The notes under the pieces are model-generated. The model was not told the origin of the DNA and searched no databases. It saw only the letters and a program-made list of their open reading frames with translations. This document shows positions 34,243 through 43,799 of a stretch of DNA of 64,000 nt, piece after piece. The stretch's first letter is position 1, and each line of letters begins with the position of its first letter. Source of the DNA: Lentzea aerocolonigenes (GTDB lineage Bacteria > Actinomycetota > Actinomycetes > Mycobacteriales > Pseudonocardiaceae); NCBI RefSeq assembly GCF_000974445.1, contig NZ_BBOJ01000003.1:248001-312000 (forward strand), read 5' to 3'. The position numbers and the translations under genes are program-made.

Positions 34243-35149
34243 CGCCGCGTCGGCACCGGCGCCTCCCGCTCGGGTCGATGTCGAGCTGGCCGTGCGGTCC
34301 GGCACGCGGATCGTGCGGCGCCGGCGGACGGCGTGGGCGGTGGGCGCGGCGTCGGCCGTGGTCGCCTGTCTCGTCGCGTCGGCGCTGGTCTTCACGCCCG
34401 CCGCGCAGAAGGAACCCGCGGTCCCGCTGCCGGCACCTGGGTTCAGCAAGGTGTTCGAGCCCGACAAGAAGTACGCCTCGTTCGGCTGGCTGCCCGGCGA
34501 GGTCACCCAGAGCATCCTCGAGACCACGCCTGAGTGGCACCGGCAGTGGGTCACCAACGGGTCGTGGAAGGTCGAGCTGCGGATGGTGACCGCCGGCCGC
34601 GACATGGAACTCTCCGGCAGCGACAGGGACTTCGCGGTCGACGCCGCCCAGGTGGATCACCGGTGGCTCTACCGCACCGATCCGCCCGACGGCCGGGACG
34701 TGGAGTGGAACGCGGTGCGCATCACCGCACGGGACTTCGCGCTGCGGTGGCAGTACGCGCCGGGGGCGTTGATCGAGGTCGCGGTGCAGAACGCGGACAA
34801 CCCCAAGGATCTCCTCCTCGACGTCGTGAACGGTGTCCGCGTCGGCGAGGAGGACGTCCGTGTTCCGTTCCACCTGACCAGCCCGCCGGGCCGGACCACG
34901 AGGCTCTACATCGAGGAGATGGGATTCCACTGGAGGGCGGGCCTGGAATATCAGGGTGATGCGAGCGTGACCATCGCGAGCGCCGACGGCGCCCCCGACA
35001 GCACGTTCACCACCGAGGTCGACGGCAAGAAAGCGCGTCTGGAAAACAAGTACCTGGCGGTCGTCGAGCCCTCCGGTGTCCGTTCGCAGGTCCATCTGCC
35101 CGACGGAGACCCGGTCGAGCTGTACCGGAGGTTGCGGATCGACCGCTGA
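34214..35149 (+). CDS. single-pass membrane protein, putative anti-sigma partner
   Basis: A 311-residue protein overlapping the sigma gene. A cytoplasmic N-terminal segment of about 37 residues (MNYLRTLLDDAASAPAPPARVDVELAVRSGTRIVRRRR) is followed by one membrane helix (TAWAVGAASAVVACLVASALVF) and an extracytoplasmic domain of about 245 residues without a motif I recognise. No zinc-binding anti-sigma (HxxxCxxC) motif is present, so the anti-sigma role rests only on arrangement. Confidence 0.8.
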   Translation: MNYLRTLLDDAASAPAPPARVDVELAVRSGTRIVRRRRTAWAVGAASAVVACLVASALVFTPAAQKEPAVPLPAPGFSKVFEPDKKYASFGWLPGEVTQSILETTPEWHRQWVTNGSWKVELRMVTAGRDMELSGSDRDFAVDAAQVDHRWLYRTDPPDGRDVEWNAVRITARDFALRWQYAPGALIEVAVQNADNPKDLLLDVVNGVRVGEEDVRVPFHLTSPPGRTTRLYIEEMGFHWRAGLEYQGDASVTIASADGAPDSTFTTEVDGKKARLENKYLAVVEPSGVRSQVHLPDGDPVELYRRLRIDR

Positions 35150-35184
35150 CCTGTTGTCGCTCAACAAACCTGGGGAGATTTGGT

Positions 35185-38100
35185 GTGAGAAGACGAATCT
35201 GGCTGTCGGCTGCCCTCGTCACGGTGGCCGCGTTGAGCGTTGTGACCGTTCCGGCGGTTGCGGCACCGGCACCACCGGGTGCGGGGATCACCCTGCTGAC
35301 CGGTGATCACGTGTCGGTCGAGGGCGACCGCGCTCGCGTCCGTCCTGGGGGCGGACGCGAGCGGGTCTCCTTCCGGCAGTACCTCGACGAACTGGGTGAC
35401 CTGCACGTCGTGCCGTCGGACGTGGAACGGCGGCTGTCGTCGCGAGAGCTCGACCCGCGCCTGTTCAACATCACCGAACTCGTGCGGTCCGGTTACGACG
35501 ACGCGTCCAGCCCGGCGATTCCGCTGATCGTGCAGGGCGTCTCGGCCACGCTGAGCGGCCGGGCGTTGCCGAGCATCGGCGCTGTGGCGGTGAAGGCGGA
35601 CAAGTCGGCGTCGTTCCTCTCCGGACTGCGGACCGCGGGCGGCGAGCGGATCTGGCTGGACGGCAGGGTGAAGGCCTCGCTCGACAAGAGCGTTCCGCAG
35701 ATCGGCGCACCGCAGGCGTGGCAGGCCGGGCACACCGGCAACGGCATCACCGTCGCCGTGCTGGACACCGGGATCGACGCCACGCACCCGGACCTCGCGG
35801 GGGCCGTGGTCGAGGCGAAGGACTTCACCGGCAGCGATTCCGGCACCGACGACCGCAACGGCCACGGCACGCACGTCGCCGCGACCGTCACCGGCGAGGG
35901 CCGGTACCGCGGCGTCGCACCGGACGCGAAGCTGTTGGTGGGCAAGGTTCTTGACGCCAACGGTTACGGGTCCGAGTCCGACGCCATCGCGGCCATGGAA
36001 TGGGCGGCGGCCGCGAAGGCCGACGTGGTGAACCTCAGCCTCGGTGGCGATCCCACGGATGGCACCGACCCGATGTCGCAGGCGCTCAACCGCATCAGCG
36101 CCGACACCGGCACGCTGTTCGTCGTGGCGGCGGGCAACTCCGGCGCCGAGTCGATCGGCACCCCCGGTTCCGCGGACCTCGCGCTCACCGTGGGAGCGGT
36201 GGACCGGCAGGACCAGCTCGCCGACTTCTCCTCCCAAGGACCGCGCACGGGCGACAGCGCGGTCAAGCCGGACATCACCGCACCGGGCGTCGACATCGTC
36301 GCCGCGCGGGCGGCAGGCGGCTGGATCGGCAGTCCGGTGGGAGACAGGCACATCGCCCTGTCCGGCACGTCGATGGCCACCCCGCACGTCGCGGGCGCGG
36401 CGGCGATCCTCGCCGGGCAGCACCCGGACTGGACCGCCGCGCAGCTGAAGTCCGCCCTGATGAACAGTGCTCGCCCGAACGACGCCCTGACGGTGTACCA
36501 GCAGGGCGCGGGACGGGTCGACGTCGCCCGCGCGGTCACCCAGCCGGTGACGGCTGCACCCGCGTCGCTGAGCCTCGGCACGGCGACCTGGCCGCACACC
36601 GACGACCCGGCGATCGTGAAGACCGTGACCTACCGGAACGACGGACCTGCCGCACGGACGCTCACGCTGACGGCCGCGTTGACCGACCCGTCCGGCAAAC
36701 CCGCCGTCGCGGGCATGGCCGCCGTGTCGCCGAACACGATCGTGGTGCCCGCGGGCGGTGAGACGACGGCGACCCTCACCGTGACGACGTCGCTGGACTC
36801 ACCGGACGGCCTCTACAGCGGAACCCTCCTCGCTTCCGACGGCACGGTGTCCGTGCGCACGCCGATCGGCTTCACCAAGGAGATCGAGACCGTCGAGATC
36901 GACCTGAGCTTCCTCGGCCGCAACGGCGCACCGACCGACCAGTACCACTACAGGTTCGTCTCCCACGACCGGCCGAAGGCGTACTACAGCTGGGATCCCT
37001 CGGGCAGGATCGTGCAGCGGCTGCCCAAGGGCACCTACTACTACGAAGCGACCATCCAGGACGGTCCGTACCCGAAGCTGACGCAGATCGTCGAACCGGC
37101 CTTCACGGTCACCGGCAACGGTGTGCTGGTGAACGACGCGAGAGACGGCGCGGAGCCCGGGTTCAAGCTCGACAAACCCAACGCGAAGCCGGGCGTGGCG
37201 CAGTTGCAGTTCCTGCTGAACACCAAGTGGGGCGTCACCGGCGTGATCAGGGACCTGCGCGACTTCGACGGGCTCCTGGTGCGACCCGCGAAGACGTCCG
37301 CGCCGGGCAAGTTCAACTACACGTCGGTCGCGGTGCTGGCCGAGCCGGACGGCAACGGCACGTTCCTCGGCACCCCGTACCTGTACCACCTGACGCACAC
37401 GACTCCCGGCACCGTGCCCTCCGACCTGCGCCCGGTGATCTCGGACCGGTCGCTCGCGGTGGTGCACTCGCAGGCGTCCTCCCACGGCAGTCCGACGGCC
37501 ACGGCCGAACGCGACTGGGTGGCCAGGGGCAAGCAGCCGATGCGGCTGACCGAGTACTACACGCCGAACACGCCGTGGTCGGGCTCGTTCACCGAGTTCG
37601 ACGGCGCGAACCCGATCCCGCCCGCGACCAGGCAGGACTCGGCGACGCCCCGGTCGTTCACACCGGGCCACCACACGGAGAAGTGGAACGCCGCGGTGTT
37701 CGGCCCGGCGTTCCCGGAGATCCCGTCCCACCCCTACCAGTTCGCGGCCCGACGACGCGACTACATGTTCCTCAACGTGCCGATGTTCACCGACCAGAGC
37801 TCGACGCACTACGGCACATCGAGCACCACCACTGCCCGCAGTGTGTTGTCCCGCAACGGAACTGTGCTGTCCGACACGCAGTACACGGGAGCCTTCAACG
37901 GCACCGTGCCCTCCGGTCCGGCCACGTACGAGTTCCACGCGGAGGCGACCAGGACCGGCCTGTCCGAGCTGTCGACCTCCGTCAGCGCGGACTGGACGTT
38001 CAAGTCCGACACGGTGCCGGGCTGGGACAACGCGCCTCTGCCGCTGCTGGCCGTGCGGTTCGCCCCGTCGCTGGACGACCACAACCGCACTGAGGCGGGG

Positions 38101-38364
38101 CGGCCGTTCACGTTCCCCGTCTACGTGCAGCGCAACGGTTCCACTGATCTCTCGCAACTCCGCAAGCCCGCGGTGCAGGTGTCGTACGACGACGGTGCCA
38201 CGTGGCAGCCGGTGCACCTGGTCCGTTCTCGGGACCAGTGGCTGGCGGTGGTCGCGCACCCGAAGGACGCGAAGTTCGTGTCGCTCAAGGCACAGGCCCA
38301 GGACGCTTCGGGCAACACCGTCGATCAAACGATCATCCGCGCCTACGGGCTGAACCAACGGTGA
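35185..38364 (+). CDS. secreted subtilisin-like serine protease (S8) with large C-terminal region
   Basis: A 1059-residue protein from GTG 35185 with signal peptide (RRRIWLSAALVTVAALSVVTVPAVA). An inhibitor-like propeptide spans about 30-170. The catalytic triad is Asp194 (AVLDTGIDATHPDL), His227 (NGHGTHVAA) and Ser396 (SGTSMATPHVAG), with oxyanion Asn in VAAGNSGAES. The C-terminal 600 residues are beta-rich, probably several Ig-like substrate- or wall-binding modules. It is exported and matures by propeptide cleavage. Its position 35 bases after the sigma/partner pair is consistent with co-regulation. Confidence 0.92.
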   Translation: MRRRIWLSAALVTVAALSVVTVPAVAAPAPPGAGITLLTGDHVSVEGDRARVRPGGGRERVSFRQYLDELGDLHVVPSDVERRLSSRELDPRLFNITELVRSGYDDASSPAIPLIVQGVSATLSGRALPSIGAVAVKADKSASFLSGLRTAGGERIWLDGRVKASLDKSVPQIGAPQAWQAGHTGNGITVAVLDTGIDATHPDLAGAVVEAKDFTGSDSGTDDRNGHGTHVAATVTGEGRYRGVAPDAKLLVGKVLDANGYGSESDAIAAMEWAAAAKADVVNLSLGGDPTDGTDPMSQALNRISADTGTLFVVAAGNSGAESIGTPGSADLALTVGAVDRQDQLADFSSQGPRTGDSAVKPDITAPGVDIVAARAAGGWIGSPVGDRHIALSGTSMATPHVAGAAAILAGQHPDWTAAQLKSALMNSARPNDALTVYQQGAGRVDVARAVTQPVTAAPASLSLGTATWPHTDDPAIVKTVTYRNDGPAARTLTLTAALTDPSGKPAVAGMAAVSPNTIVVPAGGETTATLTVTTSLDSPDGLYSGTLLASDGTVSVRTPIGFTKEIETVEIDLSFLGRNGAPTDQYHYRFVSHDRPKAYYSWDPSGRIVQRLPKGTYYYEATIQDGPYPKLTQIVEPAFTVTGNGVLVNDARDGAEPGFKLDKPNAKPGVAQLQFLLNTKWGVTGVIRDLRDFDGLLVRPAKTSAPGKFNYTSVAVLAEPDGNGTFLGTPYLYHLTHTTPGTVPSDLRPVISDRSLAVVHSQASSHGSPTATAERDWVARGKQPMRLTEYYTPNTPWSGSFTEFDGANPIPPATRQDSATPRSFTPGHHTEKWNAAVFGPAFPEIPSHPYQFAARRRDYMFLNVPMFTDQSSTHYGTSSTTTARSVLSRNGTVLSDTQYTGAFNGTVPSGPATYEFHAEATRTGLSELSTSVSADWTFKSDTVPGWDNAPLPLLAVRFAPSLDDHNRTEAGRPFTFPVYVQRNGSTDLSQLRKPAVQVSYDDGATWQPVHLVRSRDQWLAVVAHPKDAKFVSLKAQAQDASGNTVDQTIIRAYGLNQR

Positions 38365-38366
38365 TC

Positions 38367-38412
38367 GTCCGGCCGCCGTTCGGGTGAGTGAGGTAACCCG
38401 GCACGGCCGGAC
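38367..38412 (+). terminator. probable terminator after the S8 protease
   Basis: GTCCGGCCG (38367-38375) pairs with CGGCCGGAC (38404-38412), and an inner CGGGT/ACCCG pair lies in the loop, giving a long hairpin 3 bases after the protease stop. There is no U-tract. Confidence 0.55.
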
Positions 38413-38471
38413 CGCGATGTGATCGGGAGCAGGTACCAGTCGGTACCGCGAACCTCCTGGGGACAGGTCAC

Positions 38472-41400
38472 ATGCGGGTTTACGTGTCGTCGACGTTTCT
38501 CGATCTGCAGGAGTGCCGGGAGGTCGTGCACCGGACCCTCCGGCGCCTGCAGATCGACGACGTCACGATGGAGTACTACGTCGCCGAGCCCGACCGGCCC
38601 GTCGACGTGTGCCTGCGGGACGTTCGTTCGTGCGACGTCTACCTCGGCATCTTCGCCTGGCGCTACGGCCACGTGCCGGAGGGCCACGGTGGTTTGTCGA
38701 TCACGGAGCTGGAGTACCGGGCCGCGATCGACGCGGACAAGCCGTGCCTGATCTTCATGCTGGACGAGAACGCGTCCTGGCCACGTCCTTTCATGGACCG
38801 CGATCCTGAGGCGATCGAGACGCTGCGGGCCGAGCTCGCAGAACGCCACACCCCGAGCCACTTCCGCGTCGCCGCGGACCTCGGCATCGAGGTCGCGACC
38901 GCCTTGCACCGCCACATGACCTCCGCGGACGACCCGGCACGGCGCCTCGACCAGCTCGACCCGGCCGTCGTGACGGCGTACTACCGGCGGCTGCAGAAGG
39001 AGTACGGCCGCCTCGACCTGGACGCTCTCACCCCGCCGGAACGCGAGGAGTACCTGCAGATCCTGCTGGAGCAGGTGTTCGTCGAGCAGCACGTCCGCGA
39101 GGACCCGCCACCGGTGAAGCTGCCACCCGAGCTGCTCCAACGGCTCCAGGCGGAAGGCGAGATCGACGAGGCCGCACTGCCGGAGGGCGTCGACCTGGCG
39201 GACCTGCGAGCGGCACAGGAGTCGTACCGCGCCAAGCCACAACGTCCCGTGCTGGACGTGGTCATGGGAGCCGACCGCCACGTCGTGGTGCTGGGCGATC
39301 CAGGAGCGGGCAAGTCGACCCTGGCGAGGTTCGCGGTGCTCGACCTCGCCGGCGTGAGCCGCCGCCTCACCCCGCTGGCCGGAACCCTCCCCTTGCTGGT
39401 GGAGCTGCGGCAGTACGCGGCGGCACGAGAAGCGGGATCGTGCCGCACGATCCTGGAGTTCCTCGACGAGCTCGCGACCACCCAAACCCTCGGCATCGCC
39501 CGCCGGCACCTGGAGCCGTACCTGGAGGCGGGCGGCGCGGCACTCGTCGTCTTCGACGGCCTGGACGAGATCTTCGACCCGGGCCGCAGGGAGGAGGCCA
39601 CGAAGGAGATCGCGAGCTTCGCCGACCGCTACCCCGGCGTCCGGGTGCTCGTGACGTCCCGCGTGGACGGCTACCACTCCCGCCGCCTCACCGACGCGGG
39701 CTTCGTCCACCACACGTTGCAGGACCTCGACGCCGACCAGATCGCCGACTTCCTGGGCAGCTGGTACACGCTCGCCTTGCACGACCGCCCGGGCGAGGCG
39801 GCCCAACGACGCGACCGCCTGCTGGAAGCCGTGCGCGAGTCCCGGCCGATCGGGGACCTCGCGGGCAACCCGCTGCTGCTGACCATCCTCGCGATCATCG
39901 GCAAGCACCAGACCCTCCCCAGAGAACGGTGGAAGGTCTACGACCACGCCGCCAGAGTCCTTGTGCAGCACTGGGACATCAAACGGCAGCTCCGGGAACG
40001 ACGCGTCGCGGCCGACTACATCGACGAGGACGACAAGCGCGAGCTGCTGCGCCGGCTGGCCTGGCGAATGCAGACCGGGGCGGACGGCTCGACGGGCAAC
40101 TACGTGCACCGCGAGGACCTGCAACGGCTCTTCGAGGACTACCTGGTCGAGACCTACGCCCGCAATCCGGCCGACGCGAAGATCGTGGCGACGGTCATCA
40201 TCGACCAGTTCCAGCACCGGAACTTCATCCTCAGCCGGTTCGGGCCGAACCTGTACAGCTTCGTGCACCGGGCGTTCCTGGAGTTCTTCTGCGCTGATGC
40301 GGTGGTGCGGCGGTTCCAGCGCGAGCAGTCGATCACGTTGGACGACGTCGTCGCGCTGTTCGTGGAGCGGTGTGGGGATACGAGCTGGCGTGAGGTGTTG
40401 CGGTTGCTCGCCTCCGTGTTGGCTGAGCACCACGTGGGTGAGATCGCCCGGCGGCTGCTGGAGGTGGACCGGCCGTGGCCTGTCAACGAGTTCGCCGCAC
40501 CGCCGCACGGCCTCATCGTCGCCGTGCAGTGCCTGGGCGAACTGCGTTCTATGAGGGCGGTCGAGGAAGTTGCCAAGGCAGCACTCGTCGAGGTCGTTCT
40601 GCTGCTTGAACATTGTGTCGGCATCGAGGACACGTTCACTCATCAGCTCATCGACAGCGACGTTCTGCCGGCACTCCGGGCGATCGGGCCCGCCTGGCCG
40701 GGCCGAGACCTGTTCGCCGACTGGTACGTCAGCCGAGGCCGCTGGCTGATCTGGTCACCCGTGACCAGACTGTCGGCAAGCCTGCTGACCATCCTTTTCA
40801 TCGACCGCCCTGACGTGCTCGTCCGGGTGGTCCATCTCGACGAGGTCAACGACTCCCGGGCGGCCGAGGCCTTGTCCGGCGCCGCCGCAGAACTCGAGCG
40901 GTCCCCGGCAACTGAGGGCTCGCAAGGAGCTGGGCCGATGGCGCCTGACACTGCCGTTCTGAGCACTCTGACGACAGCAGTGAGCACCGGCACGGCTTCT
41001 GCGGTGCACTGGGCCCTGCAGATGTTGGATCGTCTCGGCTCTGCGGATGTCGTGGACGAGTTGTTGTGGGACCGGTTCCTGCACGACGACGACAAGGACG
41101 TCTTCCGTGCAGCTGCAACGGGTCTGTTGCGGCGCCACCCCGGTCACCAACGCGTGCTCGACACCGTCGCCAACCGGATCGAGCACGCCGGCTCATCCCC
41201 ACTGGCAGGCGTGTGTGCGGATGTTCTCGCAGAACACGACCCCACTCGTCCTCGGCTCGCGTTGCTCACGACCCTCAAGCGGGTTCAGGAGCCACTGTCA
41301 CCGTTCGACGAGGAAGAAGACCCTGTCGAAACTCAACAGATCAGCACAGCTCGTGACCAAGACATTCTCTGGGCCAGGTTGGGTGAGGTGGCCAAGCAGG

Positions 41401-42677
41401 CGACCGCCTTTTACCAGGCACGGTACAACGCGCTGGTTGTCCTGGATCGAGTCGCACCCGCGGACTTCGTGGAGGAGTTGCTGTGGGACCGCCTCCTCCA
41501 CGACGACGACGATGACGTCTTCCGCGTAGCTGTCACGAGTCTGTTGCGGCGCCACCCCGGCGACCAACACGTGCTCAACGCCGTCGCGAACCGCGTCGAA
41601 CAGGACACTGATACGCCGTTGGCACGCGTGTGTGCGGAGGTTCTGATCGAGCACGGCGCGACTCATCCGCACCTCCCCCTGCTCACGACTCTTGCGCGGA
41701 TCCTGTACTCGGATTCCTTGTTGTCCGAAGAGGAGGAAGTCTCCGCCGAGGTTCGACGGATCCGCGACGCTCACGGCCGCGACGACATGGTCTTGGCCAG
41801 GTTGCGCAATGCGGCTGCGGCAATCACCACCTCCTACCAAGCTCGGCACAACGCGCTGGTTGTCCTGGATCGAGTCGCACCCGCGGACTTCGTGGAGGAG
41901 TTGATGTGGGACCGCCTCCTCCGCGACGACGACGATGACGTCTTCCGCGTAGCTGTCACGAGTCTGTTGCGGCGCCACCCCGGCGACCAACACGTGCTCA
42001 ACGCCGTCGCCGACCGCGTCGAACAGAGGCCGGAGACGGCGTTGGCACGCGTGGGCTTGGAGGTGCTGCCAGAGCACGACCCTGCTCGTCCTCGACTCAC
42101 GTTGCTCACGACACTGGCGGAGATCCTGGGCTCAGACCCGTTGTTCTTCGACGAGAAGAAAGTCGCTGCCGCAGCTGAACGGGTCCTCGGCGCACACGAT
42201 GACCACGACGCGGTCGCGGCAGTGCTGGGCGATTTGACCAAGAACAGCCAGGCCTTCTACGACATCCGGTGCAACGCACTGATTGTGCTGGATCGAATCG
42301 CACCTGCGGACCTCGTGGAGGAGTTGATGTGGGATCGGCTCCTCCACGACGACGATGATGATGTGATCGCGGTTGCCGTCACGAGCCTGTTGCGGCGCCA
42401 CCCCGGCGACCAACACGTTCTCGACACGGTCGTCAATCGCCTCGAAGAGAACCCTGATGCGCCGTTGGCACACGCGAGCGTGGAACTTCTCATCGAGCAC
42501 GACCCCGCGCGTCTCCGACCCTTGCTCGTGGAATCCGACAGGTTCCAGCTCCACTTGGGAACACGATTGGTCATCGCGGGCGATCGTCTCTCCGTTGGTG
42601 ACCTGCCTGAGCTGGCCGACTTCGGCCCTTCCACGATCCGGCTGCGCTCGGACGAGCCGGCCCCGGACGACAACTGA
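38472..42677 (+). CDS. NLR-like protein: DUF4062 - NACHT NTPase - HEAT-like repeats (putative antiphage defence)
   Basis: A 1401-residue protein. About 1-95 is a DUF4062 domain (MRVYVSSTFLDLQECREVVHRTL, DVYLGIFAWRYGHVP), a TIR/STING-like flavodoxin-type fold common at the N terminus of bacterial STANDs. A NACHT ATPase starts near 265: Walker A GDPGAGKST (about 276-284), Walker B ALVVFDGLDEI (near 357-367), sensor VLVTSRVDGYH. A helical region follows, then HEAT-like repeats to the end, including four units of about 140 residues (LLWDRLLHDDDDDVFRVAVTSLLRRHPGDQHVL). Architecture matches bacterial NLRs that oligomerise on sensing phage proteins, the N-terminal domain being effector and the repeats sensor. 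Antiphage function is inferred. It stands alone. Confidence 0.85.
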   Translation: MRVYVSSTFLDLQECREVVHRTLRRLQIDDVTMEYYVAEPDRPVDVCLRDVRSCDVYLGIFAWRYGHVPEGHGGLSITELEYRAAIDADKPCLIFMLDENASWPRPFMDRDPEAIETLRAELAERHTPSHFRVAADLGIEVATALHRHMTSADDPARRLDQLDPAVVTAYYRRLQKEYGRLDLDALTPPEREEYLQILLEQVFVEQHVREDPPPVKLPPELLQRLQAEGEIDEAALPEGVDLADLRAAQESYRAKPQRPVLDVVMGADRHVVVLGDPGAGKSTLARFAVLDLAGVSRRLTPLAGTLPLLVELRQYAAAREAGSCRTILEFLDELATTQTLGIARRHLEPYLEAGGAALVVFDGLDEIFDPGRREEATKEIASFADRYPGVRVLVTSRVDGYHSRRLTDAGFVHHTLQDLDADQIADFLGSWYTLALHDRPGEAAQRRDRLLEAVRESRPIGDLAGNPLLLTILAIIGKHQTLPRERWKVYDHAARVLVQHWDIKRQLRERRVAADYIDEDDKRELLRRLAWRMQTGADGSTGNYVHREDLQRLFEDYLVETYARNPADAKIVATVIIDQFQHRNFILSRFGPNLYSFVHRAFLEFFCADAVVRRFQREQSITLDDVVALFVERCGDTSWREVLRLLASVLAEHHVGEIARRLLEVDRPWPVNEFAAPPHGLIVAVQCLGELRSMRAVEEVAKAALVEVVLLLEHCVGIEDTFTHQLIDSDVLPALRAIGPAWPGRDLFADWYVSRGRWLIWSPVTRLSASLLTILFIDRPDVLVRVVHLDEVNDSRAAEALSGAAAELERSPATEGSQGAGPMAPDTAVLSTLTTAVSTGTASAVHWALQMLDRLGSADVVDELLWDRFLHDDDKDVFRAAATGLLRRHPGHQRVLDTVANRIEHAGSSPLAGVCADVLAEHDPTRPRLALLTTLKRVQEPLSPFDEEEDPVETQQISTARDQDILWARLGEVAKQATAFYQARYNALVVLDRVAPADFVEELLWDRLLHDDDDDVFRVAVTSLLRRHPGDQHVLNAVANRVEQDTDTPLARVCAEVLIEHGATHPHLPLLTTLARILYSDSLLSEEEEVSAEVRRIRDAHGRDDMVLARLRNAAAAITTSYQARHNALVVLDRVAPADFVEELMWDRLLRDDDDDVFRVAVTSLLRRHPGDQHVLNAVADRVEQRPETALARVGLEVLPEHDPARPRLTLLTTLAEILGSDPLFFDEKKVAAAAERVLGAHDDHDAVAAVLGDLTKNSQAFYDIRCNALIVLDRIAPADLVEELMWDRLLHDDDDDVIAVAVTSLLRRHPGDQHVLDTVVNRLEENPDAPLAHASVELLIEHDPARLRPLLVESDRFQLHLGTRLVIAGDRLSVGDLPELADFGPSTIRLRSDEPAPDDN
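41031..42450 (+). repeat. four 417-423-bp internal repeats in the NLR-like gene
   Basis: Repeat units begin at 41031, 41448, 41871 and 42294, spaced 417, 423 and 423 bp. The conserved part is about 165 bp (aspartate-rich HDDDDDVFRVAV segment). Units 2 and 3 are almost base-identical over roughly 41428-41590 versus 41851-42013, showing recent duplication or gene conversion in the presumed sensor region. Confidence 0.88.
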
Positions 42678-42688
42678 CACCATGACAA

Positions 42689-42718
42689 GTGGACTCGTGC
42701 ACGCATGCCCGAGTCCAC
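42689..42718. terminator. hairpin between convergent NLR-like gene and the biosynthetic cluster
   Basis: GTGGACTCG (42689-42697) and CGAGTCCAC (42710-42718) form a 9-bp stem with a 12-base loop, between the stop at 42677 and the convergent small gene ending at 42731. It could serve both directions. Confidence 0.6.
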
Positions 42719-42730
42719 GGTGGACAAGAG

Positions 42731-42874
42731 CTACTCCAGCGCCCGCAAGATGTGCGGCTCCGCCTCCGCCTCCGCCCCGAGCAGGTGCCCAGCCAGGGCC
42801 CACCCCTCCAGGTCGGTCATCTGGTGCGGAATCAGCAGCTCGAGGTCAGCAACCTCAGGTACTTCGGGTTCCAT
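42731..42874 (-). CDS. 47-residue acidic small protein downstream of the SARP gene
   Basis: ATG 42872-42874 is preceded by TTGGAGG at good distance, and the frame ends TAG 42731-42733: MEPEVPEVADLELLIPHQ... then MTDLEGWALAGHLLGAEAEAEPHILRALE. It starts 20 bases after the SARP stop on the same strand, so it is probably co-transcribed. It is acidic, with no Cys, Ser or signal peptide. It could be a RiPP-like precursor, a small regulator, or an incidental peptide. The Shine-Dalgarno and the placement are the support; there is no recognised family. Confidence 0.55.
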   Translation of the reverse strand: MEPEVPEVADLELLIPHQMTDLEGWALAGHLLGAEAEAEPHILRALE

Positions 42875-42894
42875 CGCAAACGTTCCTCCAAGAG

Positions 42895-43695
42895 TCAGGC
42901 CGCCATCGCCTTCTCGCGCAGCTCGCCGCGGATGGCGCGGGCGAAGATCCGGTAGGTCGTCTCGGTCGGTTCCACGTCCAGCTCGTGCTGGAGGCGGCGC
43001 AGGCAGATGTCGTACCAGGTCTGCACCTGGCCGAGCTCGCCTTGCCTGCCGTGCACGACCATGAGGGTCTGGTAGAGCTCCTCCTGGTACGGGTCGACGG
43101 CCAGGAGGCGCTGGCACATTCGCACGGCGCCGAGGCGGTCTCCCCTGCGCAACGCGTCGGCGCGCAGGTAGTGCAGGGCCTGCAGCACGAGAGCCTTGCT
43201 GCACGCTCGTTGCTCGTCGATCCAGTCGCCGGACTCGGTGGCCAGGAAGTCGCCTGGACACAGGTCCACCGCGCGGGTGTAGTGGCGCAGGGCCTTGGGG
43301 TGGTCGCCTGCCAGTTCGGCGGCGCGGGCCGTGTCGATGGCCGACGAGAACTCGTCGAGGTCCAGCCAGACGTCGTCCGCCTTGAGGAGGTAACCGTGGT
43401 CCCGGTTGACGATTTCCACGGCGGGCTCGTCCGAATCGACCGCGTGCAGCACCTGGCGCACGCCGTGCATGGCGACCTTCAGGGAACTGCCCGTCGGTGA
43501 CCATTCCTGGTCGGGCCAGAGGACCTGGTACAGCTTGTCCCTCGTCACCACGCGGCCTCGGTTCACCAGGAGGTACTGGAAGAGGCTGCGGGCCTTGCCC
43601 GCCCGCCAACGCTCGACCGGGCGACCGCACACGTGCACCGAGAAATCGCCGAAGAATCGCGCCGTGACAGCGGCGTCTGTCGTTTCTCGCAGCAT
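42895..43695 (-). CDS. SARP-family transcriptional regulator
   Basis: A 266-residue protein from ATG 43693-43695 with GGAGGAAAGG upstream. The N-terminal winged helix (ARFFGDFSVHVCGRPVERWRAGKARSLFQYLLVNRGRVVTRDKL, TGSSLKVAMHGVRQVL) and the BTAD domain from about 110 (YTRAVDLCPGDFL, ALRRGDRLGAVRMCQRLLAVDPYQEELYQTLMVV) give the small-SARP layout typical of pathway-specific activators of antibiotic clusters. It marks the left edge of the biosynthetic cluster and is divergent from the prenyltransferase gene. Confidence 0.92.
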   Translation of the reverse strand: MLRETTDAAVTARFFGDFSVHVCGRPVERWRAGKARSLFQYLLVNRGRVVTRDKLYQVLWPDQEWSPTGSSLKVAMHGVRQVLHAVDSDEPAVEIVNRDHGYLLKADDVWLDLDEFSSAIDTARAAELAGDHPKALRHYTRAVDLCPGDFLATESGDWIDEQRACSKALVLQALHYLRADALRRGDRLGAVRMCQRLLAVDPYQEELYQTLMVVHGRQGELGQVQTWYDICLRRLQHELDVEPTETTYRIFARAIRGELREKAMAA

Positions 43696-43799
43696 TTGCG
43701 TCGCCTTTCCTCCCGATCGGATCACGTGAAATCGACCTTATGACGCCCGTCACCACGCCTCAAGTGGGCTACCACTGGAACGAACACAATGTGCGGATG

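Noticed and set aside
42731..43756. 341-codon minus-strand frame overlapping the SARP gene
   Set aside because: It is out of frame with the SARP and Arg/Pro-rich. Only its last 47 codons, which have their own Shine-Dalgarno, are retained as a small gene.
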